Below, in pieces: positions 1 through 8,295 of a DNA stretch of 64,000 nt. Location: the NCBI GenBank assembly GCA_047638395.1, contig JBLIMV010000016.1, forward strand, positions 1 through 64,000, given 5' to 3'. Position numbers and translations under genes: made by a program. This DNA comes from CAXBCP01 sp047638395. GTDB lineage: Bacteria > Pseudomonadota > Alphaproteobacteria > MPNO01 > UBA830. The notes under the pieces were generated by a model, which saw only the letters and a program-made list of their open reading frames with translations, searched no databases and was not told where the DNA came from. The stretch's first letter is position 1, and each line of letters starts with the position of its first letter.

Positions 1-3000
1 TTGCCGGTCAAGGTGTTGTCGGACGCATTGCCCGTCGCGTCGATCGACGAACTTCCCGTCAGCGTCAGATGTTCAACATCGACATCGCTGATCGTGTAGC
101 TGACCGAACTGTTGACCGTATCGGTACCTTCGCCTGCGAGTTCGACAACACTATCCGCCGCATTCTGGACCACGTAGGTGTCGTCGCCCGCGCCGCCCGT
201 CAGCGTATTCGTGCCGCTATTGCCGGTCAGGACGTTGTTCGAGGTATTGCCTGTCGCATCGACCGACGAAGACCCGGTCAGGGTCAGGTTTTCGACATCG
301 ACATCGGAAATCGTATAGCTCACCGTTGAGCGGACCGTATCGGTTCCCTCGCCCGCCGCCTCAACCACGGTGTCCGCCGCATTCTGAACATTATAGGTAT
401 CGTTGCCGGCATGGCCGGTCAGGATGTTGGTGCCCGAGTTACCGGTAATCGTATTGGCCGCCGCGTTGCCGGTGCCGTTAATATCATCGCTGCCCGTCAG
501 GATCAGGTTTTCGAGATCTGTGCTGACCGTCGTACTCAAAGCGTATGTCACCGACGCTTCAACGGCATCGGTACCACCCGCGGTATCGGCCACCGTGTCA
601 CCGGCATCGTCCACAACGTAAGTGTCGTTGCCAGCGCCGCCATTCATGATATCCGCACCGGCACCGCCGTCGATCCGGTTGGCGGCACCGTCGCCGGTCA
701 ACGTATCGATATGCGCCGACCCGGTCAGGTTTTCGATATTCGTCAGGGTATCGCCCTGGGCATCGCCACCGACACCCGCCGCACCCGACAGGACCACCGT
801 CACGCCCGCACCGGAAGCGGCATAGGATGCGGTATCGCCAGTGCCGCCGGCACCGTCGAGCGTATCGCCCCCGCCAAGACCGATCAGCGTATCGTTACCG
901 CTACCGCCGGTAATTTCGTTGGCGAGCGCGTTGCCGGTACCCGTCAGACTGGTGCCCGTGAGGATCAGGTTCTCGACGTGGTCCGACAGGGTGAAACTGA
1001 CGGAACTATTGACCGTATCGGTCCCTTCACCGCCGGCCTCGACCACGGTATCGCCGGCATTCTGCACAAAATACGTATCGTTGCCGGCATGTCCGGTCAG
1101 GATGTTAGTGCCGGTGTTGCCGGTCAAAATATTGCTGGACGCATTGCCGGTCGCGTTGATGGACGATGACCCGGTCAGGGTCAGGTTCTCGACATCGTCA
1201 TCCGAGATCGTGAAGGTGGCGGAGCTGTTCACTGTATCGGTGCCGCCGCCCGCACCCTCGATGACGGTATCGCCCGTATTCTGTACAAAATAGTTGTCGT
1301 CGCCGCCGAGGCCGGTGAGCACGTTGTCACCCGTATTGCCGGTGATCGTGTTGGCCGCCGCATTGCCGGTACCATCGACGGCAGCGGCACCGGTCAACTC
1401 CAGGTTTTCGAGACCCGAAGAGAGCGTGAAGGACACGGAAGACTGAACGAGGTCGGTACCGCCCGCCGTGTCGGCAACGGTATCGCCCGCGTTATCGACG
1501 ATATAGGTGTCGTTCCCGGCGCCGCCGTCCATGGCATCCGCGCCCGTGCCGCCATCCAGCGTGTTGTTGCCGGTATTACCGGTAAGTGTGTTCGCGAGTG
1601 TGTTGCCGGTGCCATTGATATTGGTGCTGCCGGTCAGCGTCAGGTTTTCCAGGTTCGCACCGAGCGTAAACGTGATGCTGCTTTCGACGGTATCCGTGCC
1701 CGCGCCGGCACCTTCGGTGACGCTGTCGCCCGCATTGTCGACAACATAGGTGTCATCGCCCGCGTCGCCGGACATCGCATCCGCGCCGCCAAGGCCATCG
1801 AGCCGGTTATTGCCCGTATTACCGGTCAGCGTATTAGCGGCAGCATTGCCCGTCCCGTTGATGTTGTCCGTACTCGTCAGGGTCAAATTCTCAAGGTCAC
1901 CGCCGAGGGTAAACGTAACCGACGACTGGACCAGATCCGTGCCGCTGGTATCGGTCAACGTATCGCCGGCGTTATCAACAACATATGTGTCGTTGCCCGC
2001 GCCACCATTCAGCGCATCGGCGCCCGCACCGCCGTCGAGGATGTTGTTACCGCCATTGCCGGTGATGGTATTTACATCACCATTGCCGGTGCCGTTGATA
2101 TTACCTCCCCCTGTCAGAACCAGGTTTTCGACATTGGCGCCGAGCGTGAAGGTGACGGAGCTATTGACCGTATCAGTCCCAGCGCCCGCACCCTCGACCA
2201 CGCTGTCGCCGGCATTCTGCACGACATAGGTATCGTCGCCGCCGAGGCCGGTGAGCACGTTGTCACCCGTATTGCCGGTGATCGTGTTGGCCGCTGCATT
2301 GCCGGTACCGTCAATGGCATCGGCACCGGTCAATTCCAGGTTTTCAAGACCTGAGGCGAGCGTGAAGGACACGGAAGACTGAACGAGGTCGGTACCGCCC
2401 GCCGTGTCGGCGACAGTATCGCCCGCGTTATCCACGATATAAATGTCATTCCCGGCGCCGCCATCCATCGTATCCGCACCGGTGCCGCCATCCAGCGTGT
2501 TATTGCCGGTATTACCGGTAAGTGTGTTCGCGAGTGTGTTGCCGGTGCCGTTGATATTGCTGCCACCGGTCAACGTCAGATTCTCGAAGTTGGCACCAAG
2601 CGTAAACGTGATGCTGCTTTCGACCGTATCCGTACCGCCGCCGGCGAGTTCCGACACCGTGTCGCCGACATCATCAACAACGAATGTGTCATCGCCTGCA
2701 CCGCCGGTCATCGCATCCGCGCCGCCGAGGCCGTCGAGCCGGTTATTGCCGCTATTGCCAATGAGCGTGTTAACCGCGGCATTGCCCGTGCCGTTGATGT
2801 TGCCCGTTCCGGTCAGCGTCAGGTTTTCAATATTCGCTGCCAAAGTGAATGTGACGGAAGACTGAACAAGGTCGGCACCCGATGTATCGGTAATCGTGTC
2901 GCCAACGTTATCAACGACATATGTGTCGTTGCCCGCGCCACCGTTCAGGACATCCGCGCCGGCACCGCCATCCAGCGTATTGTTGCCTGAATTGCCCGTC

Positions 3001-4682
3001 AGCAAATTGACGAGCGCATTGCCGACACCATCAACATTATTTACGCCCGTCAGCACCAGATTCTCGACATTGTCCGGCAGCGTGAAACCAAGGCCCGTCG
3101 ATATGGTGTCCGTGCCCTCGCCCGCCAGTTCCGTGACCGTGTCCAGCGCGCTGTCGACGGTATAGCTATCGTTACCTGCGCCGCCCGACATCGCGTCATC
3201 GCCGATGCCGCCGTCGATTGTGTCATTGCCGGCGCCGCCCGTGATCGTGTCGTCATCTGCACCGCCTTCGATATCGTCTGCGCCCGCGCCGCCGTTAATC
3301 GTGTCCTTGCCGGCGAGGCCCTTAAGCGTGTCGTTACCGGCATCCCCGTTCAGGTCGTCACCGCGCGACGAGCCTGTGATGGTGTCGTCGCCGTCACCGC
3401 CATCGATTACATGGCGGCGGTTGGCGGCAGTGGCATCTGCCGTGTCATTGCCTGCGCCCAGGTCGATCCGCACCGTTGAATCCGCAATATCGGTATTCGA
3501 CAGATCGCCAATGGTAATGCTGTCATTGGCGGTACCGAGATTGATGTCCAGTTCCTCAAACCCGTCGAGCGAGATGGTATTCGTGCCATCCGTCAGGAAC
3601 ACCTTGCCATCCAGCGTTTGCGATATCGTGACGGAATTCGCCGAAGAAGGGTCAGCCTGCGCTGTAAAGGTGTCAAAGCCCGCCGTTCCAACCTCAGTAA
3701 TATTTCCAGTAAAGCTCCTGAAGACCGAAATATTGTTCGGCGCATCGGGTGGCGGCGGTAGAACCTCGGTATTTCCCTGATTGATCCGCGGTGTAACTGT
3801 ATTCTCCTGTCCCACTGGCCGGACCGGACCCGAATTGCTCAGCCGGTTCAGCGCACCGAACTGGGGCTCGGGGAAACTCAGTTGAGGCCCGCCGGGCAGC
3901 ACGACCGAAATCGGCCCGATGCTCTCCAACCCGGTCTCTGCAACGCCTTCGTCGCCCGCAGCCGGCGCGCCGAGCCAGTCGAAGACCGATCCGCCGACAC
4001 TTTCCTGCGCCTGCGCCAGCGTGGGCGTCGGCAGCTCGGACGGGGCGCGGAACAGGCTGACGACCTGGGCCGATGCCAGTTCGCTATCGAGCACGAAGGA
4101 CGCACTGGCCGTTGCCACAACCGCACGGCCGAGCGTGCCGTCAAAATTGCGCATCAACGTAAATTTGTTTTCGACCGCTTCGGGCGCGGCCCTGCCAATC
4201 AATCTTCCGCCTTCGAGCCGGACCGACGCGACGGGCGTGCGCACCGTCAGCGCATTGGCGCCGGCAGACCCGCCGGGCGGGCTGGCAAAACTGAACGGGC
4301 CGTTGATCATGAACATGACAGGGGCGGTCGATCCGGTACCGGTACCGACATCCTGCACCAGCATGCGCGCCTGCGGTCCAAGATGGCCGATGGTGCCGTT
4401 TGCAAAGTCTATCTGCACACCTGCGCCGCCGCGCGTCGCGACGATATCGCCTTCGTATATTGAATCCCCGGGTTTGAGCACTGCACTGGTCTGGTCGACG
4501 CGGCTGGAGATTACTTCTCCGCTGGTGGCCTCAACCTTGCCGATCGGCTCGCCACGGCTGGCGCCGGGCGGGGATAACGGATTGGGGGACACAACGGGGC
4601 CTTCTCCGCGCAGCTGTGCGAGCTGGCGAAGTTCGGCGATCGCTTCGCCGTCGGGCCGTTCCTGTGTCGTTGCGTCCGTCAT
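1..4682 (-). CDS. Giant FecR/RTX-repeat secreted surface protein (5' part, runs off window)
   Basis: An uninterrupted minus-strand frame of 1560 codons runs from the ATG at 4682 to the left edge without a stop, so the C-terminus is missing. There is no signal peptide, as expected for type I secretion. Residues about 48-165 resemble a FecR-type domain (VLKPGDSIYEGDIVAT, then FANGTIGHLGPQARM). A proline-rich linker follows. From about residue 415 the protein is hemolysin-type calcium-binding sequence (GGxGxD nonapeptides such as GGAGNDTIDGG), then tandem units of about 104 residues with the theme GGAGNDTYVVDNAGDTV, ENLTLTG, INGTGN and ANTLTGN. Inferred role: a large Ca2+-folded adhesin or matrix protein. 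Sigma-54 promoter at 4816-4831. The exact secretion partner is not visible here. Confidence 0.9.
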   Translation of the reverse strand, partial: MTDATTQERPDGEAIAELRQLAQLRGEGPVVSPNPLSPPGASRGEPIGKVEATSGEVISSRVDQTSAVLKPGDSIYEGDIVATRGGAGVQIDFANGTIGHLGPQARMLVQDVGTGTGSTAPVMFMINGPFSFASPPGGSAGANALTVRTPVASVRLEGGRLIGRAAPEAVENKFTLMRNFDGTLGRAVVATASASFVLDSELASAQVVSLFRAPSELPTPTLAQAQESVGGSVFDWLGAPAAGDEGVAETGLESIGPISVVLPGGPQLSFPEPQFGALNRLSNSGPVRPVGQENTVTPRINQGNTEVLPPPPDAPNNISVFRSFTGNITEVGTAGFDTFTAQADPSSANSVTISQTLDGKVFLTDGTNTISLDGFEELDINLGTANDSITIGDLSNTDIADSTVRIDLGAGNDTADATAANRRHVIDGGDGDDTITGSSRGDDLNGDAGNDTLKGLAGKDTINGGAGADDIEGGADDDTITGGAGNDTIDGGIGDDAMSGGAGNDSYTVDSALDTVTELAGEGTDTISTGLGFTLPDNVENLVLTGVNNVDGVGNALVNLLTGNSGNNTLDGGAGADVLNGGAGNDTYVVDNVGDTITDTSGADLVQSSVTFTLAANIENLTLTGTGNINGTGNAAVNTLIGNSGNNRLDGLGGADAMTGGAGDDTFVVDDVGDTVSELAGGGTDTVESSITFTLGANFENLTLTGGSNINGTGNTLANTLTGNTGNNTLDGGTGADTMDGGAGNDIYIVDNAGDTVADTAGGTDLVQSSVSFTLASGLENLELTGADAIDGTGNAAANTITGNTGDNVLTGLGGDDTYVVQNAGDSVVEGAGAGTDTVNSSVTFTLGANVENLVLTGGGNINGTGNGDVNTITGNGGNNILDGGAGADALNGGAGNDTYVVDNAGDTLTDTSGTDLVQSSVTFTLGGDLENLTLTSTDNINGTGNAAANTLTGNTGNNRLDGLGGADAMSGDAGDDTYVVDNAGDSVTEGAGAGTDTVESSITFTLGANLENLTLTGSTNINGTGNTLANTLTGNTGNNTLDGGTGADAMDGGAGNDTYIVDNAGDTVADTAGGTDLVQSSVSFTLSSGLENLELTGAAAVDGTGNAAANTITGNTGDNVLTGLGGDDNYFVQNTGDTVIEGAGGGTDTVNSSATFTISDDDVENLTLTGSSSINATGNASSNILTGNTGTNILTGHAGNDTYFVQNAGDTVVEAGGEGTDTVNSSVSFTLSDHVENLILTGTSLTGTGNALANEITGGSGNDTLIGLGGGDTLDGAGGTGDTASYAASGAGVTVVLSGAAGVGGDAQGDTLTNIENLTGSAHIDTLTGDGAANRIDGGAGADIMNGGAGNDTYVVDDAGDTVADTAGGTDAVEASVTYALSTTVSTDLENLILTGSDDINGTGNAAANTITGNSGTNILTGHAGNDTYNVQNAADTVVEAAGEGTDTVRSTVSYTISDVDVENLTLTGSSSVDATGNTSNNVLTGNSGTNTLTGGAGDDTYVVQNAADSVVELAGEGTDTVNSSVSYTISDVDVEHLTLTGSSSIDATGNASDNTLTG
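1301..3172 (-). repeat. 936-bp higher-order tandem duplication inside the RTX gene
   Basis: Two consecutive copies (about 1301-2236 and 2237-3172) align with a constant offset of exactly 936 bp, or 312 codons, which is three 104-residue units. Long identical blocks such as those starting at 1301/2237 and 1435/2371 show that three units were duplicated together, on top of the older single-unit repetition. Copy boundaries are approximate because the units themselves resemble one another. Confidence 0.8.
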
Positions 4683-4815
4683 GCTGAAATCCTTAGCGGG
4701 CCTCCAGATAAGTCGCAAGTCTATCGATTTTTAACCTTAACGCGTGTTAACCAAGAATACGCCAAGGCATGCTGTCCTGAAACCGGTCGCGACACAGCGG
4801 TTTCGGGAATAATGA

Positions 4816-4831
4816 TGCAAATCCCGTGCCA
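4816..4831 (-). promoter_or_regulatory. Sigma-54 (-24/-12) promoter for the RTX gene
   Basis: The minus strand reads TGGCACGGGATTTGCA. This matches the sigma-54 consensus TGGCACG-N4-TTGCA, with GG and GC at the canonical spacing and a single T-for-T/C-neutral N region. Predicted transcription start is near 4805, giving a leader of roughly 120 nt to the ATG at 4682. The activator gene next door encodes a sigma-54-dependent AAA+ protein. Confidence 0.85.
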
Positions 4832-4948
4832 TCGGGACCGCCCGGAAACGTTAAATATAAAATACATATAAATCAGCAGGTTAAATCGTCTATAAAGGTG
4901 AAGTATGCGCTGGAGGGCCGCGGGGGCTTGGAAATCAGCGCCGAAACC

Positions 4949-4968
4949 GTAAATAATTGCGACACAAA
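4949..4968. promoter_or_regulatory. Upstream activator box of the RTX gene (copy 1)
   Basis: The plus strand reads GTAAATAATTGCGACACAAA. It is 18/20 identical to the box at 20072-20091 upstream of a PEP-CTERM gene and lies in the same orientation relative to its sigma-54 promoter, 117 bp beyond it. It is inferred to be the binding site of a sigma-54 enhancer-binding protein. Which regulator binds it is not shown by sequence. Confidence 0.7.
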
Positions 4969-5048
4969 TTGAGGCGGCCGGTTTCCATAGAGGCCAACGG
5001 GCTCTACTTTAAAAATTCAGCAATGCCAGAACGATTCAACGGATTCAG

Positions 5049-6572
5049 ATGACCGCAGATACAGATACAGAGGCACAAATGCCCGGCGCGCGAAGCACCC
5101 GGACAAAAGCGCCGATCCTGCTGGTCGAGGATACATCTGTGCTGGCGAAAACTTACATCCAGTACCTTCGGAACGAGCCTTATGACATCACCCATGTGGT
5201 GAACGGTCGGGACGCCATCGAACATCTGAGACACCATGTGCCGCGGGCGATCCTGCTCGACCTACAGTTGCCGGATATTTCGGGCATGGATGTGCTCGCC
5301 TTTGTGCGCGAACAGGAGATCCCCTGCCCGGTGGTCATGATCACGGCCCACGGCTCGATCAATGTGGCTGTCGATGCGATGAAAGCCGGCGCGTTCGACT
5401 TCGTCGTCAAGCCGTTTGCGGCCGAGCGCATTATCGTGACCCTCGGCAATGCAGTGGAACGCCAGAAGCTTGAAGACCTGGTGGAGTCCTACCGCCAGGA
5501 AATCGACCGCGACGGATTTCACCAGATCATCGGCACCGCGCCGTCGATGCAGGCCGTGTACCGGATTATCGAGAATGCGGCCGACAGCAAGGCGTCCATC
5601 TTCGTCAAAGGCGAAAGCGGCACCGGCAAAGAGGTCACCGCCGAGGCTATCCATCGCCAGAGCAAACGCCGCAACATGCCGTTTGTCGCCCTGAACTGTG
5701 CGGCAATTGCCAAAGACCTGATGGAAAGCGAAATATTCGGTCACGTGAAGGGCGCATTCACCAGCGCCATCAACGACCGCGAAGGCGCCGCCGCCCAGGC
5801 CAATGGCGGGACGCTGTTTCTCGACGAGATCTGCGAGATGGATATCAGTCTGCAGGCTAAGCTTCTGCGCTTTATCCAGACAGAAACGTTCCAGAAGGTC
5901 GGCGGGTCGACCCTTGAGCAGGTCGACGTGCGATTTGTCTGCGCAACCAACCGCAATCCATTTACCGAGGTCCAGAACGGCAATTTCCGCGAAGACCTGT
6001 ATTACCGGCTGCACGTTATCCCCATTGATCTGCCGCCATTGCGCGACCGCGGTGACGACATGCTCGAAATCGCCCGCCATTTCCTGACCCGGTATGCGCA
6101 GGAAGAAGGCAAGGCCTTCACCGGTTTCACCGATGCGGCGGAAGACATCATTCTGGCCTTTGACTGGCCCGGTAACGTGCGCGAGATGCAGAACGTCATG
6201 CGCCAGATCGTGGTGCTGAACGACGGCGAGGTTGTCGACCCCGATATGCTGCCGCCGCCGCTCAACGAGAATTCACCGGCCCCGGCAACGATGCGCCCGG
6301 CTGCGCCAAAACCTGCCACCGCCACCGATCCGGCGGGAACGCCGGTCGCAGCGGACGATCACAAAACTCACTCCGTGTCCGACTCCGGGCCTGCTGGAAA
6401 TCAGGACATGGCACACCTTGCCGGACAAATCCGACCGATGGCGGATATCGAACGCGAAGTTATCGAATCCGCGATCGAACAATGCAATGGCAATATTCGC
6501 AAAGCGGCCGCACTTCTGGGTATTTCGGCGCCGACGATTTACCGGAAGAAAGCTGTCTGGGACGGCGCCTGA
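5049..6572 (+). CDS. LuxO-like sigma-54-dependent response regulator
   Basis: 507 aa NtrC-class activator. The N-terminal receiver has the acidic pair E27/D28, phosphoacceptor D71 (ILLDLQLPD), T99 and K121. The central AAA+ domain has Walker A GESGTGKE (188-195) and Walker B GGTLFLDE (253-260). The sigma-54 contact loop reads GAFTSA (235-240) instead of the usual GAFTGA. A proline/alanine-rich linker leads to a Fis-type HTH (AAALLGISAPTIYRKK) at the C-terminus. Stretches such as FREDLYYRLHVIPIDLPPLRDRG and the QNVMRQIVVLNDGE region match Vibrio LuxO closely, from memory of that family. It lies divergent from the sigma-54-driven RTX gene and upstream of another sigma-54 promoter, so it is the likely local regulator. 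No cognate kinase or phosphotransferase is adjacent. Confidence 0.9.
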   Translation: MTADTDTEAQMPGARSTRTKAPILLVEDTSVLAKTYIQYLRNEPYDITHVVNGRDAIEHLRHHVPRAILLDLQLPDISGMDVLAFVREQEIPCPVVMITAHGSINVAVDAMKAGAFDFVVKPFAAERIIVTLGNAVERQKLEDLVESYRQEIDRDGFHQIIGTAPSMQAVYRIIENAADSKASIFVKGESGTGKEVTAEAIHRQSKRRNMPFVALNCAAIAKDLMESEIFGHVKGAFTSAINDREGAAAQANGGTLFLDEICEMDISLQAKLLRFIQTETFQKVGGSTLEQVDVRFVCATNRNPFTEVQNGNFREDLYYRLHVIPIDLPPLRDRGDDMLEIARHFLTRYAQEEGKAFTGFTDAAEDIILAFDWPGNVREMQNVMRQIVVLNDGEVVDPDMLPPPLNENSPAPATMRPAAPKPATATDPAGTPVAADDHKTHSVSDSGPAGNQDMAHLAGQIRPMADIEREVIESAIEQCNGNIRKAAALLGISAPTIYRKKAVWDGA

Positions 6573-6634
6573 CATCGCCCGGCGGCGGCCTCGGGAATAT
6601 CTTCTTGTCGTAACAAAATGTTTCACCAGACCAT

Positions 6635-6647
6635 GTGCATTTTGCAA
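6635..6647 (+). promoter_or_regulatory. Candidate LuxO-type operator
   Basis: GTGCATTTTGCAA differs by one base from the TTGCA-N3-TGCAA dyad known for LuxO binding in Vibrio. It sits about 150 bp upstream of the sigma-54 promoter at 6791-6806, a normal enhancer distance. A separate 13-bp perfect palindrome (CGCGTA-T-TACGCG) lies at 6685-6697. Function is inferred only. Confidence 0.45.
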
Positions 6648-6790
6648 CCGGCGCGGGATATGTGCGGGGAAAGTCTGTGTTGCACGCGTATTACGCGCAC
6701 CATCCCCCAGCATTTTCAGTTTATTTTACCGATATTTTTCAAAATGTTAACGCCGATTTTGAGTGCTTGTCGATTCACCTCATCAGGAGT

Positions 6791-6806
6791 TGGCACGCTT
6801 ATTGCA
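6791..6806 (+). promoter_or_regulatory. Sigma-54 (-24/-12) promoter for the pseudo-receiver gene
   Basis: TGGCACGCTTATTGCA is an exact match to the sigma-54 consensus TGGCACG-N4-TTGCA. Predicted start is near 6817, about 48 nt before the ATG at 6865. It follows directly after the gene for a sigma-54 activator. Confidence 0.88.
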
Positions 6807-6864
6807 TTACCTGTCTCATACCGAATGTCGGGCCCATGACAGCCCGCACGAAAGGCTTCGAGAC

Positions 6865-7269
6865 ATGGCTTCTCAAGAACAAAGCAGAAAACAGGTCCTT
6901 CTCATAGACAACGACCGGTTCAGCCTGTCGGTGCTTCAAAGGCTGGTGGATGACCTCGGGTACCAGCCGCTGATCGGCTCGACCATGGAAGCGGCCCGGA
7001 ACCTGCTGCAGACTCAGACCATCGAGGTCATCGTCTTTAATCAGGACCTGGAAGCCGAGTGGGGTCTTTCACTCGGCAATCAGTTGCGCGCCGCCGGCGC
7101 GACATCAAGGACGCCGGTCATCCTGTTGAGCCAGTCCTCGGTGCGGTTCTCACCGCGCATGGAAAACACCGTAGACGACCTGGTGTGCTTCCAAAAACCA
7201 ATCGCGATTGAACCCTTCGTTCAGCATTTCCGCAGCTTGATCAACGACGCAGTGACGCCGCTTCGATAG
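6865..7269 (+). CDS. Degenerate single-domain receiver (pseudo-receiver) protein
   Basis: 134 aa CheY-like fold with no output domain. The acidic cluster DND (15-17), the Ser at 89 (ILLSQSS) and the Lys in QKP (111) are present. The phosphoacceptor position, in the hydrophobic VIVF strand, is Asn59 (VIVFNQD) rather than Asp, so normal phosphorylation is unlikely. The start at 6865 (MASQEQSRKQ) is chosen because the fold begins there and the predicted sigma-54 transcript starts near 6817, which excludes the longer frame from 6763. The terminator at 7360-7387 follows. It probably acts as a constitutive or competing partner in the local signalling circuit (inference). Confidence 0.8.
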   Translation: MASQEQSRKQVLLIDNDRFSLSVLQRLVDDLGYQPLIGSTMEAARNLLQTQTIEVIVFNQDLEAEWGLSLGNQLRAAGATSRTPVILLSQSSVRFSPRMENTVDDLVCFQKPIAIEPFVQHFRSLINDAVTPLR

Positions 7270-7359
7270 GTATTCTCCAGTAGTATTTCCGGCAGGCGTG
7301 CCGGCGCGAGGCTCAATAAAGAGTCCCCCTCCACAACGCCCCTCCAAATGGACTATCTT

Positions 7360-7387
7360 CTCCCCGGTAACACGGGGAGTTTTTTTT
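7360..7387 (+). terminator. Intrinsic terminator abutting the next start codon
   Basis: A perfect 7-bp stem CTCCCCG/CGGGGAG (7360-7366 and 7373-7379) with loop GTAACA is followed by eight T (7380-7387). The next base begins the ATG of the dienelactone hydrolase gene. The right arm of the stem is also that gene's only purine-rich Shine-Dalgarno sequence. A second small hairpin (CCGGCA-GGCG-TGCCGG) lies at 7289-7304. Confidence 0.8.
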
Positions 7388-8062
7388 ATGGTTGAACGCG
7401 TAACGCTAACAGCATCAGACGGACACAGCTTGGACGCATGGCGCAGCGATCCTGCGGGCGAGGTAAAGGGAGGCATCATCTTCCTCCAGGCAATTTATGG
7501 ATTAACCACGCATCTGGGCGACGTTTGCGACGAGTTCGCCCACGACGGATACGCCGCCATGGCGCCAGCACTTTATGACCGGGCGGGGCGTAACACGGTG
7601 TTTGCCTACGACCACGACGGTATGCTCGGCGGGATGGCGTTTCGCGAAAACCTGACAGAGCCAACGGTACTCGCCGATGTGTCCGCCTGTGCCGACGCAC
7701 TACGGCCAACCGCGGGCAAAGTAGCCATTTCAGGGTTTTGTACCGGCGGCACCTGGGCCTTCATCTCCGCGGCGGAACTGGATCTGGATGCCGCCGTCAT
7801 TTTTTACGGCACCGACGTGCATGATCATCTCGATCGCACACTACGGTGCCCGACACTGATGCACTACGGCGACGAAGATCACATTCTGCCTATTGAGACG
7901 ATCCGCAAGATTGAGGCGACCTACCCGGAATCGGAATTCCACGTTTACTCCGGCGCCGGTCATGCGTTCTACAATCCGGAACAGGCTAATCACCATTCCG
8001 GCGCAGCTGAGGTCGCCCATGAACGGTCGGTCGAATTCCTGAACCGCCAGTTCGGCGCGTGA
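7388..8062 (+). CDS. Dienelactone hydrolase family protein
   Basis: 224 aa alpha/beta hydrolase. The catalytic triad is visible: nucleophile Cys118 in GFCTGG, an Asp in GDEDHILP near residue 164, and His192 in GAGHAFYN. The family hydrolyses dienelactones of chloroaromatic and aromatic breakdown or related esters; the substrate here is not identifiable. The ATG at 7388 fits the family's N-terminus. The GGGGAG ribosome-binding sequence lies inside the terminator stem, so translation and upstream read-through appear constrained. The last four bases overlap the GTG start of the next gene. Confidence 0.88.
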   Translation: MVERVTLTASDGHSLDAWRSDPAGEVKGGIIFLQAIYGLTTHLGDVCDEFAHDGYAAMAPALYDRAGRNTVFAYDHDGMLGGMAFRENLTEPTVLADVSACADALRPTAGKVAISGFCTGGTWAFISAAELDLDAAVIFYGTDVHDHLDRTLRCPTLMHYGDEDHILPIETIRKIEATYPESEFHVYSGAGHAFYNPEQANHHSGAAEVAHERSVEFLNRQFGA

Positions 8063-8292
8063 ACCGGGAAGGCCGCCTGGTCGTAGCGTCCCCGGAAACC
8101 TCAGACGGGCGCCTCTGCGTCGATATCTTCCGCAATGCCCGGGGTGTCTATGCGTGGGACGAATGGCGACGGGAACCGGAAGATCCTTCCGGATGGCAGG
8201 CAACCGGGCGCGCCAGTTCCCGAACATTCGACACGGCTGAAGCTGCGCGTCAGGCCGCCGATGAAAGCGTGGAGTGGCTGTCGCGCCGCTGA
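8059..8292 (+). CDS. Small conserved-looking hypothetical protein
   Basis: 77 aa with a GTG start overlapping the TGA of the dienelactone hydrolase gene (GTGA), which suggests translational coupling. The sequence is polar with several Trp residues (YAWDEWRREPEDPSGW) and ends in a helical stretch AAEAARQAADESVEWL-like. No signal peptide or membrane segment. I do not recognise the family. The overlap and conserved reading frame support it being real. Confidence 0.55.
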   Translation: MNREGRLVVASPETSDGRLCVDIFRNARGVYAWDEWRREPEDPSGWQATGRASSRTFDTAEAARQAADESVEWLSRR

Positions 8293-8295
8293 TGC

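Larger units (their letters stand above)
4683..5048. other. Divergent intergenic regulatory region (366 bp)
   Basis: This region separates the minus-strand RTX gene from the plus-strand LuxO-like activator and contains no convincing ORF. It is AT-rich in places (around 4850-4905). It holds a consensus sigma-54 promoter, an upstream box shared with a distant PEP-CTERM gene, and an imperfect dyad TTAACGCGTGTTAA at 4737-4750 that would lie in the RTX leader, downstream of the predicted transcription start. No obvious sigma-70 promoter for the activator was assigned. Confidence 0.7.

Noticed and set aside
1..3400. CRISPR array from short repeats at the left end
   Set aside because: The repeats are in frame, vary in sequence and encode RTX motifs; there are no unique spacers of uniform length.
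411..3780. Plus-strand ORFs opposite the RTX gene (for example 411-1169 and 3205-3780)
   Set aside because: They are antisense shadows of the repeat-rich minus-strand gene, with low-complexity composition mirroring the repeats and no Shine-Dalgarno sequence or family match.
6807..6864. Qrr-like small RNA after the LuxO-like activator
   Set aside because: The sigma-54 transcript would enter the pseudo-receiver coding region after about 48 nt, with no hairpin terminator in between.
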